Assembly (NCBI RefSeq): GCF_009827305.1
Contig: NZ_WTYJ01000003.1
Location: forward strand, 186,001 to 250,000
From: Croceibacterium xixiisoli
GTDB taxonomy: Bacteria; Pseudomonadota; Alphaproteobacteria; Sphingomonadales; Sphingomonadaceae
Direction: 5' to 3'
Length of the DNA stretch: 64,000 nt
Part shown: one piece after another, positions 19,101-27,056 of the stretch
How positions within the stretch are numbered: position 1 is the first letter of the stretch
Layout: every line of letters begins with the position of its first letter
Position numbers and translations under genes: made by a program
Notes under the pieces: generated by a model
Told to the model about the DNA's origin: nothing
What the model saw: the letters and a program-made list of their open reading frames with translations, nothing else
Databases searched by the model: none

Positions 19101-19333
19101 CGCGGGATTTCGAGGAGCAGCGGGGCGCGGTGATGGCGGCGCGGCTGATGCTGATCCGGGGCGTGATCCAGCGCAGCAAGGAAGGCGTGACCCATCTGAT
19201 GGCCAAGACCATCATCGACCAGACCGAATTGCTGGCACGCCTGGACAGCGCAGGAGAACGCGTGGTGACGCCCAGCCTGCGCCAGCATCCGCGCCAGGTG
19301 CGCATTCTGCCCAAATCGCGCGACTTCCATTGA
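16133..19333 (+). CDS. dnaE2: Error-prone DNA polymerase DnaE2
   Basis: A 1066-residue second alpha subunit of DNA polymerase III used for induced mutagenesis. The N-terminal PHP domain begins ATSFSFLRGASQPADM; the catalytic palm contains CQGRGSAANSLVCYFLGV and PDIDVDFEHERREEV (catalytic Asp residues), and YGFPESHAQAFAWLAYVSSW is in the fingers region. A C-terminal OB fold follows (GAPVLCAGVVLVRQRPGKGNA). The length agrees with the family and is shorter than replicative DnaE. The start overlaps the imuB stop. It is SOS-controlled through the box at 13819. Confidence 0.96.
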   Translation: MTDFAEPVAATSFSFLRGASQPADMVAQARHLGMSGIGIADRNTVAGVVRAWRGWKDVMDATGGRDAGEFRLIVGARLVFADGTPDIIAYPTDRTAWGRLTRLLTLGNRRTHKGECELQLADLLAHAEGMALIAMDGDAPLLTRLREATAHLWLAASMPRSGHDARELGRRMALGGEAGVPLIATNDPLYAKADCRVLQDVMTAIREGARVHTAGRLLAPHAERHLKRPQEMARLFAACPQALTATQDLFDVIGFDLGQLQYQYPNEPVPPGWAAQDWLEELVDRGGRERFPDGLPEKYQTTLAEEFRLIRKHKFAHYFLTVHDIVHHARSLEPPILCQGRGSAANSLVCYFLGVTPIDPVEQKLLFTRFLSDVRNEPPDIDVDFEHERREEVIQYIYRRYTRDRAAIAATVIHYRQRSTIREVGKVLGLSEDITARLSGTIWGTRGGPVAEERLTQAGLDASSPELIRLRDITERLLEFPRHLSQHVGGFVLTEGRLDELVPIHNAAMPDRTFIEWDKNDIEELRWMKVDVLALGMLTAIRKSFDLMREHGLGDLTLESTPKEDEDTYIMLQQGDSIGTFQVESRAQIAMLPRMKPRELYDLVIQVAIVRPGPIQGGMVHPYLRRRNGEETPEWPGPRGEMKGLLGRTLGVPLFQEQAMKLAIVAAGFTPSEADGLRKAMATFRRTGTMPRYEEKLIEGMVARGYQREFAERCFKQIEGFGEYGFPESHAQAFAWLAYVSSWLKCHHPAVFACALLNSQPMGFYAPAQLVGDARDHGVEVRPIDIGSSLWHNTLEGRGNILRLGLRQIDGFREEWAQGIRQARSTAPFASLEDLARRAALPTRAMTLLADADALGSLGQNRRNAGWEVRRLPPQKARQQAEQLSLFAAMDAPELGTEADAALPAMPLAQEVVADYQTHRLSLKGHPMQFLRGELTGRGILSCAQVNAAKDGAPVLCAGVVLVRQRPGKGNAIFITIEDETGVVNALLWARDFEEQRGAVMAARLMLIRGVIQRSKEGVTHLMAKTIIDQTELLARLDSAGERVVTPSLRQHPRQVRILPKSRDFH

Positions 19334-19662
19334 GTCGTCCAAGCCCATCATTTGTTGATATGCGCAAGATTACCATCATCCATTTGGGATATATTGCTTA
19401 TGCGAATCTGTTGCAAATGCATCACAGCAACAAAAGCAATCTCTGCGCAGCCAGCTGAGTGTAGCGAAAATGTGGAATCTATCCCGAACCAATTTGACCC
19501 ATTCAAGCAATAAAAAGCCGATGAGATTGCGATAGTTATCTGGCGTATGAGCGACTTGCCGGATACAAAAATCCAACAAATTTCGCATTGTAACAAAATA
19601 TTTCTGTCGCCCTGGTGCTGTTGACCCTCCCCCGCCGATATCTCAACAGCGCGCCAGTTCTT
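19334..19662. other. AT-rich intergenic region upstream of the TonB receptor
   Basis: About 330 bases clearly richer in A/T than the flanking genes and without a supportable ORF on either strand. It contains an interrupted inverted repeat TGTTGC-N12-GCAACA (19409-19432), which could be an operator. No terminator with a T tract is seen after dnaE2. Base composition and position fit a promoter/leader region. Confidence 0.5.
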
Positions 19663-19681
19663 GATAATCAATTTCAATATC
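19663..19681 (+). promoter_or_regulatory. Fur-box-like palindrome upstream of the TonB receptor
   Basis: GATAATCAATTTCAATATC agrees with the classical 19-bp Fur consensus (GATAATGATAATCATTATC) at 14 of 19 positions by my own alignment, and is 14/19 self-complementary. It ends 24 bases before the preferred GTG start of a FepA/CirA-type receptor, the usual target of iron control. Alphaproteobacteria may use Fur/Mur or Irr with differing motifs, so this is suggestive only. Confidence 0.5.
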
Positions 19682-19705
19682 ACTCGACGGACGATAGGGG
19701 TTTCA

Positions 19706-22108
19706 GTGACCATTCTTGCAACGCGCACCGCGCGGCAATTCTGTGCGGGCGCCAGCCTGCTGGCGATCGCGCTGATGGCGGCACCGGCACAGGCCGCAGA
19801 CAATGCAGCGCTGGCCGAGAATGCTGCGGCCGCCGAAGAAGCACCGGGCAACACCATCGTGGTGACTGCCGCCGGTTTCGAACAGAAGATCACCGACGCA
19901 CCGGCCAGCATCACCGTGGTCACCGCCGAAGAGTTGAAGCAGCGCCCCTACATGACGCTGATCGATGCCGTGCGGGACATCGAAGGGGTCGACGTCGGCG
20001 AAACGTCGGACAAGACCGGCCAGCGCACCATCAGCATTCGTGGCATGGGCGCCGATTACACGCTGATCCTGATCGACGGCCGCCGCCAGAACAACCATGG
20101 CGACATCTATCCCAACAGCTTCGGCGGCAACCAGTTCAACCACATTCCGCCGCTGGATGCGATCGAGCGGATCGAAGTCATTCGTGGCCCCGCCTCGACG
20201 CTGTATGGCGCCGACGCGCTGGGCGGCGTGATCAACATCATCACCAAGAAGGTGCGCGACCGCTGGAGCGGATCGGCCACCTTCGGCCGCAGCATCCAGG
20301 AAGACACCACTTTCGGCGATGACATGACGTTCGACGCCACGGTCAGCGGCCCGGTGATCCCTGGCCTGCTGGGGCTGAGCCTGCGGGGCGCGCTGTACAA
20401 GCGTTATCCGTCCGAGCCCGATTTCGCCCCGGTGATCGATCCGGCTGGCGTTTCGCATGCGCGTGGCCTGGGCTTCGGCGGTGGCGGCAAGACCGTCGAC
20501 AACACCAATACAAACTATGGTGGATCGCTGAGCCTGACCCCGTTCGAAGGCCACAGCTTCATCTTCGACATCGATTATTCGCGTCAGAAGTACAACAACA
20601 CCCCGATCGTGAATCCCGACACCGGCGAGATCACCTATCCGCTGGGCACGCTGGACGGCATCGACAGCATCTGGCGCGCAACCCGCAATGTGGTTCAGCC
20701 GCGCGTTGGCTATACCGAAAATCAGGTGTTCGACCGGTTGAACTGGTCCCTGACCCACAATGGCGACTGGGGCTTCGGCCGCAGCTTCATCTCGCTGGCG
20801 CGCGTGGAAACCAACAACAAGGGCCGCACCATGCCCTTCTCCGTCGCCGAACGCCTGCTGCTGCAGGACATGTGGAATGGCACGAAGCCTGAATATGCCG
20901 GCATGTCCGAGCAACAGCGCAAGGATCTGGCCGAAGCCACCTTCCTGCCGCGTCCGCTGCGCACGCTGGAAAGCGCGCAATACACGCTCGACGCGCGGCT
21001 CGACATGCAGGTGGCCGATTTCGTCGGCAAGCATCACATCGTGGTCGGCGGCCAGTATATCGACGGCGAACTGGACGACGGCGTGTTCGGCCTGGAACAG
21101 TCGGTCGGCGGCATCGAGGCCGTGCAGGCCCACCGGATCTGGTCGGTCTTCGCCGAAGACAACTGGAGCCCGATCGACATTCTGACGATCACCGGCGGTA
21201 TCCGTTATGACAACCACAATCTGTTCGGTGGCCATGTCAGCCCGCGCATCTATGCCAATCTGAACATCACCCCGACCCTGACGGTCAAGGGCGGCGTCAG
21301 CACCGGTTACAAGACTCCGAAGACGACCGATCTGTATGACGGTATTCGCGGATTTGGCGGTCAGGGCACCAGCCCTTTCATCGGCAATCCCGATCTGAAG
21401 CCGGAAACCAGCACCAACAGCGAAATCGCAGTCTACTGGAATCCGACCCAGAACAGTGGCATCAACGTCACGCTGTTCCACAACAAGTTCAAGGACAAGA
21501 TCGCATCCACCACGGTGGAGCCCTGCGCCGTGACCGATTTCGTCCGCCCCTGCGCCAATCTGGGTGATTATTACGAAGTCCTGGGCCTGGGTACGACGAT
21601 CAGCGTGCCGATCAACATCGACGAAGCCCGCATCCAGGGTGCGGAAGTCGCCGGTCGTGTCCAGTTCTTCGACGGATTGTCGCTGCGCGCCAATTACACC
21701 TATACCGACAGCGAACAGCAGAGCGGTGCCGATGCCGGCCTGCCCCTGACCAACACCGCCAAGCATATGGCCAATGCCACGCTGGACTGGAAACCGACCC
21801 AGAGCCTTTCGGCCCAGTTCAACTTCGAACATCGTTCGGATCGCTATCGCGGTGTGAACGCCGCCGGCGACCATCTGTATTACAAGGCCTATCAGGTGTT
21901 CAACCTGGGTGCCCAGTATAGGATCAACGATTACTTCACCATTGGCGGCCGGGTGAACAATCTGTTCAATCGCGACTTCACCGCCTATGATACCACATTC
22001 ACGGAAACGGCGCCCGGATCCGGCGTATACACGCCGACCTATATCGATCACTACAACAACAAGGACAAGGCGCGCAGCTATTGGGTCAGTCTGAACGCTT
22101 CGTTCTGA
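19706..22108 (+). CDS. TonB-dependent receptor, FepA/CirA type (putative siderophore receptor)
   Basis: An 800-residue outer-membrane receptor. The signal peptide ends APAQAADN. The plug domain carries NTIVVTAAGFEQKITDAPAS, TISIRGMGADYTLILIDGRR and IEVIRGPASTLYGADALGG, the FepA/CirA/colicin-I-receptor style. The 22-strand barrel ends in the classical terminal Phe (LNASF). GTG at 19706 is preferred because AGGGG lies 5 bases upstream and a normal signal peptide begins there; a TTG at 19661 would place translation over the Fur-like box. A bidirectional terminator follows. The substrate is probably a ferric catecholate-type complex, by similarity only. Confidence 0.88.
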   Translation: MTILATRTARQFCAGASLLAIALMAAPAQAADNAALAENAAAAEEAPGNTIVVTAAGFEQKITDAPASITVVTAEELKQRPYMTLIDAVRDIEGVDVGETSDKTGQRTISIRGMGADYTLILIDGRRQNNHGDIYPNSFGGNQFNHIPPLDAIERIEVIRGPASTLYGADALGGVINIITKKVRDRWSGSATFGRSIQEDTTFGDDMTFDATVSGPVIPGLLGLSLRGALYKRYPSEPDFAPVIDPAGVSHARGLGFGGGGKTVDNTNTNYGGSLSLTPFEGHSFIFDIDYSRQKYNNTPIVNPDTGEITYPLGTLDGIDSIWRATRNVVQPRVGYTENQVFDRLNWSLTHNGDWGFGRSFISLARVETNNKGRTMPFSVAERLLLQDMWNGTKPEYAGMSEQQRKDLAEATFLPRPLRTLESAQYTLDARLDMQVADFVGKHHIVVGGQYIDGELDDGVFGLEQSVGGIEAVQAHRIWSVFAEDNWSPIDILTITGGIRYDNHNLFGGHVSPRIYANLNITPTLTVKGGVSTGYKTPKTTDLYDGIRGFGGQGTSPFIGNPDLKPETSTNSEIAVYWNPTQNSGINVTLFHNKFKDKIASTTVEPCAVTDFVRPCANLGDYYEVLGLGTTISVPINIDEARIQGAEVAGRVQFFDGLSLRANYTYTDSEQQSGADAGLPLTNTAKHMANATLDWKPTQSLSAQFNFEHRSDRYRGVNAAGDHLYYKAYQVFNLGAQYRINDYFTIGGRVNNLFNRDFTAYDTTFTETAPGSGVYTPTYIDHYNNKDKARSYWVSLNASF

Positions 22109-22129
22109 TCCCGATCGCGTCCTGAAACA

Positions 22130-22163
22130 AAAGGGCGGGGATACTCCGGTGTTCCCGCCCTTT
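22130..22163. terminator. Bidirectional hairpin terminator
   Basis: AAAGGGCGGG (22130-22139) pairs perfectly with CCCGCCCTTT (22154-22163) around a 14-base loop, between the convergent TonB receptor gene and the SMP-30-like gene. The flanking A and T stretches are short, so it is a moderate terminator in either direction. Confidence 0.8.
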
Positions 22164-22174
22164 GCATATCCGGG

Positions 22175-23188
22175 TCAAACGCCATCCGGCAGCAGGAAGG
22201 CCTGGATGGTGAAAGCCCCCGGATCTTTGCCCTTGAGCGCAGGGTCGAATTTGTAGCCGATCTTGCCATCCATGGTGTAGCCCACGCGGCCGACGCGGGT
22301 GATCGAGGCGCTGGCGCCCAGACCGTCCCTGATGGTGGTGATGGTGGCGCGATCACCCTGTATATCGACCAGCGTCACGCGGCCGCCGGTTCCCTCTGCC
22401 TGGAGGAAGCGATTGCCGCCCACGGGCCGCAACCCGTCCGGCCCATCGACAGCTTGCGAGAGAACCAGATTGGTCAAACCATCATAGCTGCCATCGGCCT
22501 TGCGGCGCACGCGCTGGACCTGATTGGCGCGGACATTGTTGATGTACATCGCGCCATCGTCAGCAAAGGCGATGCCATCCACGCCGATCAGATTTTCACC
22601 CGCCGCGAACAGGTCCAGCGTGGCGCCGCCGGGCTTCAGCGCGAATATCCGCCCACCGGATGTCTCGGTGGCGAAGACCGTGCCATCGGCCGCAATAGCA
22701 ATGTCGTTGCAGGCGGCCGGGCCAGCGGGGAAATCATGGCTGGCGGCCAGTTTCCCGTCAGACAGGCGGAACGCCTTGAGCGCCGAAGGCTTTGCTGCGC
22801 CGGCGGGCGGGGCGAAAAAATCGGGGTTGGAGCAGACCCACAGCAGCCCGCTGGAATCATGCGCCAGCACGCCGAACAGCGACTGCAGACCATTGGCGGC
22901 ATCGGGCCGGATCCACGGCACTGCCTGGGCGGCGCCGGCCTGCGCGCGATAGATGATGCCCGCCCCGCTGCCGAGATAGAGATTGCCCGCCTGATCGGAG
23001 GTAATGCTTTCGGGAAATACCTCCGTCCCGGCGATGGGGATGTCGCGCGGTGCGGCGCCCTGTTGAGCCCCGAGCTCGGCTGTGGCGCAGCCGGCCATCA
23101 GGATTGCGGCAAGCGGCAGCAGCGATCGACGCAGGCCAGCGCGAGCGGATTGATACGGCAAAGGCAGTCTCCCTGTTCCGGCGGTCAT
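22175..23188 (-). CDS. SMP-30/gluconolactonase-like beta-propeller lipoprotein
   Basis: A 337-residue protein with a lipoprotein signal (ILMAGC, Cys34) followed by a six-bladed-propeller type sequence: PESITSDQAGNLYLGSG, DSSGLLWVCSNPD, CNDIAIAADGTVFATET, GVDGIAFADDGAMYINNV and DGPDGLRPVGGNRFLQ. These 'D-G-x-hydrophobic' repeats are typical of the SMP-30/LRE superfamily, which holds lactonases and other esterases with a divalent metal. An exported, lipid-anchored member next to an oxidation locus suggests a periplasmic lactone hydrolase, but this is inference. GGAGG directly precedes the ATG. It is transcribed after the AraC gene, 52 bases away. Confidence 0.8.
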   Translation of the reverse strand: MTAGTGRLPLPYQSARAGLRRSLLPLAAILMAGCATAELGAQQGAAPRDIPIAGTEVFPESITSDQAGNLYLGSGAGIIYRAQAGAAQAVPWIRPDAANGLQSLFGVLAHDSSGLLWVCSNPDFFAPPAGAAKPSALKAFRLSDGKLAASHDFPAGPAACNDIAIAADGTVFATETSGGRIFALKPGGATLDLFAAGENLIGVDGIAFADDGAMYINNVRANQVQRVRRKADGSYDGLTNLVLSQAVDGPDGLRPVGGNRFLQAEGTGGRVTLVDIQGDRATITTIRDGLGASASITRVGRVGYTMDGKIGYKFDPALKGKDPGAFTIQAFLLPDGV

Positions 23189-23240
23189 TCGCCTCCGGTG
23201 ATCGCGCCGATGATAGGGTGGCGCGCCGAAGAGGAAAGCC

Positions 23241-24191
23241 TCAATTCACCCGAAAGCGCCCCGGCGTCAGTTCGAAGCGACGCTTGAACGCGCGGCTGAA
23301 ATGGGCGCCATCCTCAAACCCATTGGCGAAGGCGATCTGCGACACAGACTGCTGCGCCTTGCGCGGATCGCGCAGATCCTCCGCCGCCTGTTCCATGCGG
23401 CGACGCCACAGATAGCCGGCGATGGAACAGCCGAATTTCTCATGCATCAACTGATCCAGTCGCCGCCGGCTGATCCGCTGATCATTGGCGATATCTTCCG
23501 CTGTCAGCCGGGCCACCGACAGATTCAGTTCGATGAATTCCACCGCCCGCTGCACGCGCCATTCGCCGGCATCGGGTACCATGGCGATGGGTTCGGTCAC
23601 CCCCAACAGCTGGATCATCGAGCCGATCATGGCCAGCCTTTGCGATTCGCCCAATTGGCCGACATGGCGGCTGAAGCTGACCAGCGTATCGGCCAGCACC
23701 CGCGTGCCGCAGTGATCGCCTGACAGCACGGTGCCGAACAAGCGTTCGAGATCCGGATAGCGGCTGAGCGCCGCTCCGCGCGGCAGGCGCAGGAACAGAA
23801 TGCCCCCGAAATCATCGGTTTCCAGCCGGAAGCCATGCTGTTCATCGATCAGGCACATATCCCCTTCGCGCAGGCGGGCGCTGGCACCGCCATGGGCAAC
23901 CAGCGAATGGCCGCAGGATTGCACCATCAGCGACAGGGGTGGCGGAGTGGGGGCACTGCCCGGCGGGCGATAGCGCACCTCTGCCGGGGCGGATTCGATC
24001 AGGCACAGTTCGGCCTGGCCCATGGCAAACCGGTCGACCCGGCCGGCCTGCGGACCATCGGCATCGATGTGTACCGAGATTCCGGGAAACAGCCCACGGA
24101 TCATGCCATCCCAGGCACCGGTCCGCCGACCGACTTCGATCTCTCCCAGATCAAGGAAAGCGCTTTCCGCCACCTGGACCCCCATTTCCAT
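23241..24191 (-). CDS. AraC-family transcriptional regulator
   Basis: A 316-residue regulator. The N-terminal ~190 residues are an AraC-binding-like effector domain (MCLIDEQHGFRLETDDFGGILFLRLPR resembles the FeaR type). The C-terminal ~100 residues contain two helix-turn-helix motifs, the first in LTAEDIANDQRISRRRLDQL and the second in SVSQIAFANGFEDGAHFSRAF, ending FELTPGRFR. The ATG at 24191 is preferred over a TTG 9 bases upstream. The gene is divergent from the second TonB receptor (24391) and precedes the SMP-30 gene, so it is the likely local activator of the 22-41 kb catabolic genes. Confidence 0.9.
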   Translation of the reverse strand: MEMGVQVAESAFLDLGEIEVGRRTGAWDGMIRGLFPGISVHIDADGPQAGRVDRFAMGQAELCLIESAPAEVRYRPPGSAPTPPPLSLMVQSCGHSLVAHGGASARLREGDMCLIDEQHGFRLETDDFGGILFLRLPRGAALSRYPDLERLFGTVLSGDHCGTRVLADTLVSFSRHVGQLGESQRLAMIGSMIQLLGVTEPIAMVPDAGEWRVQRAVEFIELNLSVARLTAEDIANDQRISRRRLDQLMHEKFGCSIAGYLWRRRMEQAAEDLRDPRKAQQSVSQIAFANGFEDGAHFSRAFKRRFELTPGRFRVN

Positions 24192-24390
24192 TATCGACAA
24201 TCCGCCCCGCCAGTTCGGTCAAAGCGTACCGTTTTTTCATTGCCTATGGTCACCAGGCAGGATTGGCAAGCCGATCGCTGATCCAATCGACGAGGTGGAC
24301 CCGGCGCAAGCCCGGGCCGAAAAACAAACCGGTTCCCGCCCGCACCGCCGCACAGGCCGGGCGGCAGGGATCGCAAGGGAGAGAAGATTT

Positions 24391-26922
24391 ATGACCAGGC
24401 CGCACCGGGCCGCGCTGTTGTGTCGCGCCCTTTCACCACTGACGATCATGGCTCTGGCGGGGATGGCCACCCCCGCATTGGCGCAGGAAGCGGCACAAGC
24501 GGCGCCTCCGCCGGCTGAGGAAAGCGCCAGCAATGAAATCGTCGTGACGGCGCAGTTGCGGGCGCAGAATGTGCAGGACATTCCCCTGTCGATCACCGCC
24601 ATCAGCGGCGAATTGCTGGAAGCCCGCAGCCAGACCCGGCTGACCGATATTGCCGCCCAGGCGCCGAACGTGCTGCTGCAGCAGAACCCGTCCGGTCAGG
24701 GCAATTCCATGCGCGCCTTCATCCGTGGCGTGGGCCAGGCGGACCAGAGCCCGTCGGTGGAGCCCGGGGTCGGCATCTATGTCGACGACATCTATTACGG
24801 CACCGTCACCGCCGCCGCGTTCGATCTGACCGATCTGGACCGCGTGGAAGTGCTGCGCGGGCCGCAGGGTACATTGGCAGGGATGAATTCCGAAGGCGGC
24901 GCGATCAAGCTCTATTCCCGCAAGCCGGCGGGCGAAGGCGGTTTCCTGGAACTGACCCTGGGCAGTTACGGCCGCCACGACATCAAGGGCAGCGCCGATT
25001 TCACCGTGGTGCCCGATGCGGTGTTTGCCCGCATCACCGGGGTGACACGCAACCGCAATGGCTTCGTCACCCGATATGATTATGCCTGCATGAATCCGGA
25101 TGATCCCGATGTGATTTCAGGCGCGATCCCGCGTCTGGCATCGGGCAGCGACTGCAAGACCGGCGAACTGGGCAATCAGCAGATGTATGCGCTGCGCGGA
25201 TCGCTGCGCATCGCCCCGGCGGGAAGCCCGCTGGAGATCAATATTTCGGCCGATTACACCAAGGACACGTCGGAAATGCAGGCATCGGTGCTGATCGCCA
25301 GCGCCGAATCCGCCAACAAGGGGACGGCCAATCCGTCCGATCGGTCGGGCCTGAGCGTGCCCTATCAAGGCGTTGCCTATGACGATCGCTTCGTCACCTA
25401 TGGCCAGTACCGCCGCCCGGGCGCTGTGCTCAACGATCCCTATGCCAGCTATGCCAATTTCTACGACCCGGGCGTGATGTTCGAAGCGGCCGATGCCGGC
25501 ACGGGCCCAGGCGCATCGATAACGCCGGGTGCAAGGCTGGGGCCGTTCATCGCCCCTTCGGCGGCGCAGGTCGATGGTTGGGGCATTTCCGGCACGATTG
25601 ATTACGAACTGGGCGACAATCTGGCGATCAAATCGATCACCGGTTACCGCGATCTGACCAGCAACAGCGGATCGGACAACGACCATTCCCCGGTTGTGTT
25701 CATTCAGGATCATTCGATCTATTCGCATCGCCAGTTCAGCCAGGAACTGCGCCTGTCGGGCAGTTTTGCCGATGACAGCCTGCATATGGTGCTGGGCGGG
25801 TTTTATTATGATGCCGCCACCCGCTATGACGCGCGCATCCATACGCCGTTTTCCGGCTTCTGCCCGGCGGCGACACCGTGCTTTTCCTTCCTCAATGACG
25901 ATACGGCCGATCTGACGACCTATGCCGGATTCGGCAATGTGGCCTGGGACATCACCGACAGGCTGACGCTGGAAGGCGGCATCCGCGTGTCGCACCAGAA
26001 GAAGGAATATACCTACAAGCGGCTCAACCCGGACGGGAATGGCGATTACCTGCCGCTCAGCAACCCCAACAATCCGCTGACCGGCCAGGTTGGCGTCTAT
26101 AGCGAAACGCTGACCGATTACCGCGCGGTGGCATCCTATCGCTTCACGCCCGACATCATGGCCTATGCCCAATATTCCACCGGCTTCAAGGGCGGCGGGG
26201 TGGCGCCGCGCCCCTACAGCTTCCGCCAGATCCGGCCCTTCGGCGCGGAAAAGCTGAAATCCTATGAAATCGGTTTCAAGGCCGACCTGTTCGACCGGTT
26301 GCTGCGCATCAATGGCGATGTGTTCCACATGGATTACACCGGCTATCAGGGCACACCCAATGTCTGCCTGGACAGCGACAACAACCAATTGCCCGAGGAT
26401 CAGGGCGGGATTCCCGGTCTGTGCGGGCAATATCTGAACATTGGCGATGCGCGGGTCAGGGGCTTCGAACTGGAAACCACGCTGCGCCCGGTTCGGGGGC
26501 TGACGATCGACGGATCGCTGAGCCTGACCGATTTCAAGTTCACGTCGATCAACTATCCGACCACCGCCATTGTCGTGGGTTCCAGCCGCCCCGGCATCGG
26601 CGAATGGCAATGGAGCGTGGGCGCGCAATATGAAGCTGATCTGGGTGACAGCCTGGGTACGCTGACCCCGCGCATCGATGTGGCCTACACGCCCGGATAT
26701 TGCGGCAATTTCGAATGCCACCCCAATGTGAATGTCGACAGCTTCACCATTGCCAATGCCCGGATCACCTATCGCTCACCCGATCGCGACTGGACCGTGG
26801 CGCTGGAGGCGACCAACATCTTCGACAAGGTGTATTACCTGAACAAGCTGACGACATTTTATGTCGTCGGCCAGCCCGGGCGCCCGCGCGAGGTGGCGCT
26901 GACCGTCCGGCGCAATTTCTGA
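24391..26922 (+). CDS. TonB-dependent receptor (substrate unknown, catabolic locus)
   Basis: An 843-residue outer-membrane receptor of the type expanded in sphingomonads. The signal peptide ends ATPALAQEA; a TonB-box-like EIVVTAQLRAQNVQDIP follows; the plug has FIRGVGQADQSPSVEPGVGIYVDDIYY and VEVLRGPQGTLAGMNSEGG; the barrel ends VALTVRRNF with a terminal Phe. AGGGAGAG precedes the ATG. This plug style differs from the first receptor and is the one commonly linked to organic substrates rather than ferric siderophores. It is the first gene of a plus-strand series and faces the AraC gene. Confidence 0.9.
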   Translation: MTRPHRAALLCRALSPLTIMALAGMATPALAQEAAQAAPPPAEESASNEIVVTAQLRAQNVQDIPLSITAISGELLEARSQTRLTDIAAQAPNVLLQQNPSGQGNSMRAFIRGVGQADQSPSVEPGVGIYVDDIYYGTVTAAAFDLTDLDRVEVLRGPQGTLAGMNSEGGAIKLYSRKPAGEGGFLELTLGSYGRHDIKGSADFTVVPDAVFARITGVTRNRNGFVTRYDYACMNPDDPDVISGAIPRLASGSDCKTGELGNQQMYALRGSLRIAPAGSPLEINISADYTKDTSEMQASVLIASAESANKGTANPSDRSGLSVPYQGVAYDDRFVTYGQYRRPGAVLNDPYASYANFYDPGVMFEAADAGTGPGASITPGARLGPFIAPSAAQVDGWGISGTIDYELGDNLAIKSITGYRDLTSNSGSDNDHSPVVFIQDHSIYSHRQFSQELRLSGSFADDSLHMVLGGFYYDAATRYDARIHTPFSGFCPAATPCFSFLNDDTADLTTYAGFGNVAWDITDRLTLEGGIRVSHQKKEYTYKRLNPDGNGDYLPLSNPNNPLTGQVGVYSETLTDYRAVASYRFTPDIMAYAQYSTGFKGGGVAPRPYSFRQIRPFGAEKLKSYEIGFKADLFDRLLRINGDVFHMDYTGYQGTPNVCLDSDNNQLPEDQGGIPGLCGQYLNIGDARVRGFELETTLRPVRGLTIDGSLSLTDFKFTSINYPTTAIVVGSSRPGIGEWQWSVGAQYEADLGDSLGTLTPRIDVAYTPGYCGNFECHPNVNVDSFTIANARITYRSPDRDWTVALEATNIFDKVYYLNKLTTFYVVGQPGRPREVALTVRRNF

Positions 26923-27056
26923 TCCCCTGGCAGCAGGCAGCGCGATTGATCGAAGCACACGCTTCACAAGCGCGCCGCCTGCCGCCATGATCACATGACA
27001 AGAACAATAAGATGCCTGCCGCAACCGGCGGGCCGGGAAACAAGGGCCCGATCGTG

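Noticed and set aside
19703-22051. Open frame of about 782 codons antisense to the first TonB receptor
   Set aside because: Shadow frame; no signal, motif or ribosome site.
24022-24390. Upstream extension of the second TonB receptor frame
   Set aside because: The ATG at 24391 has a strong ribosome site and starts a signal peptide; the extension lies in the AraC divergent promoter region and over the AraC start.
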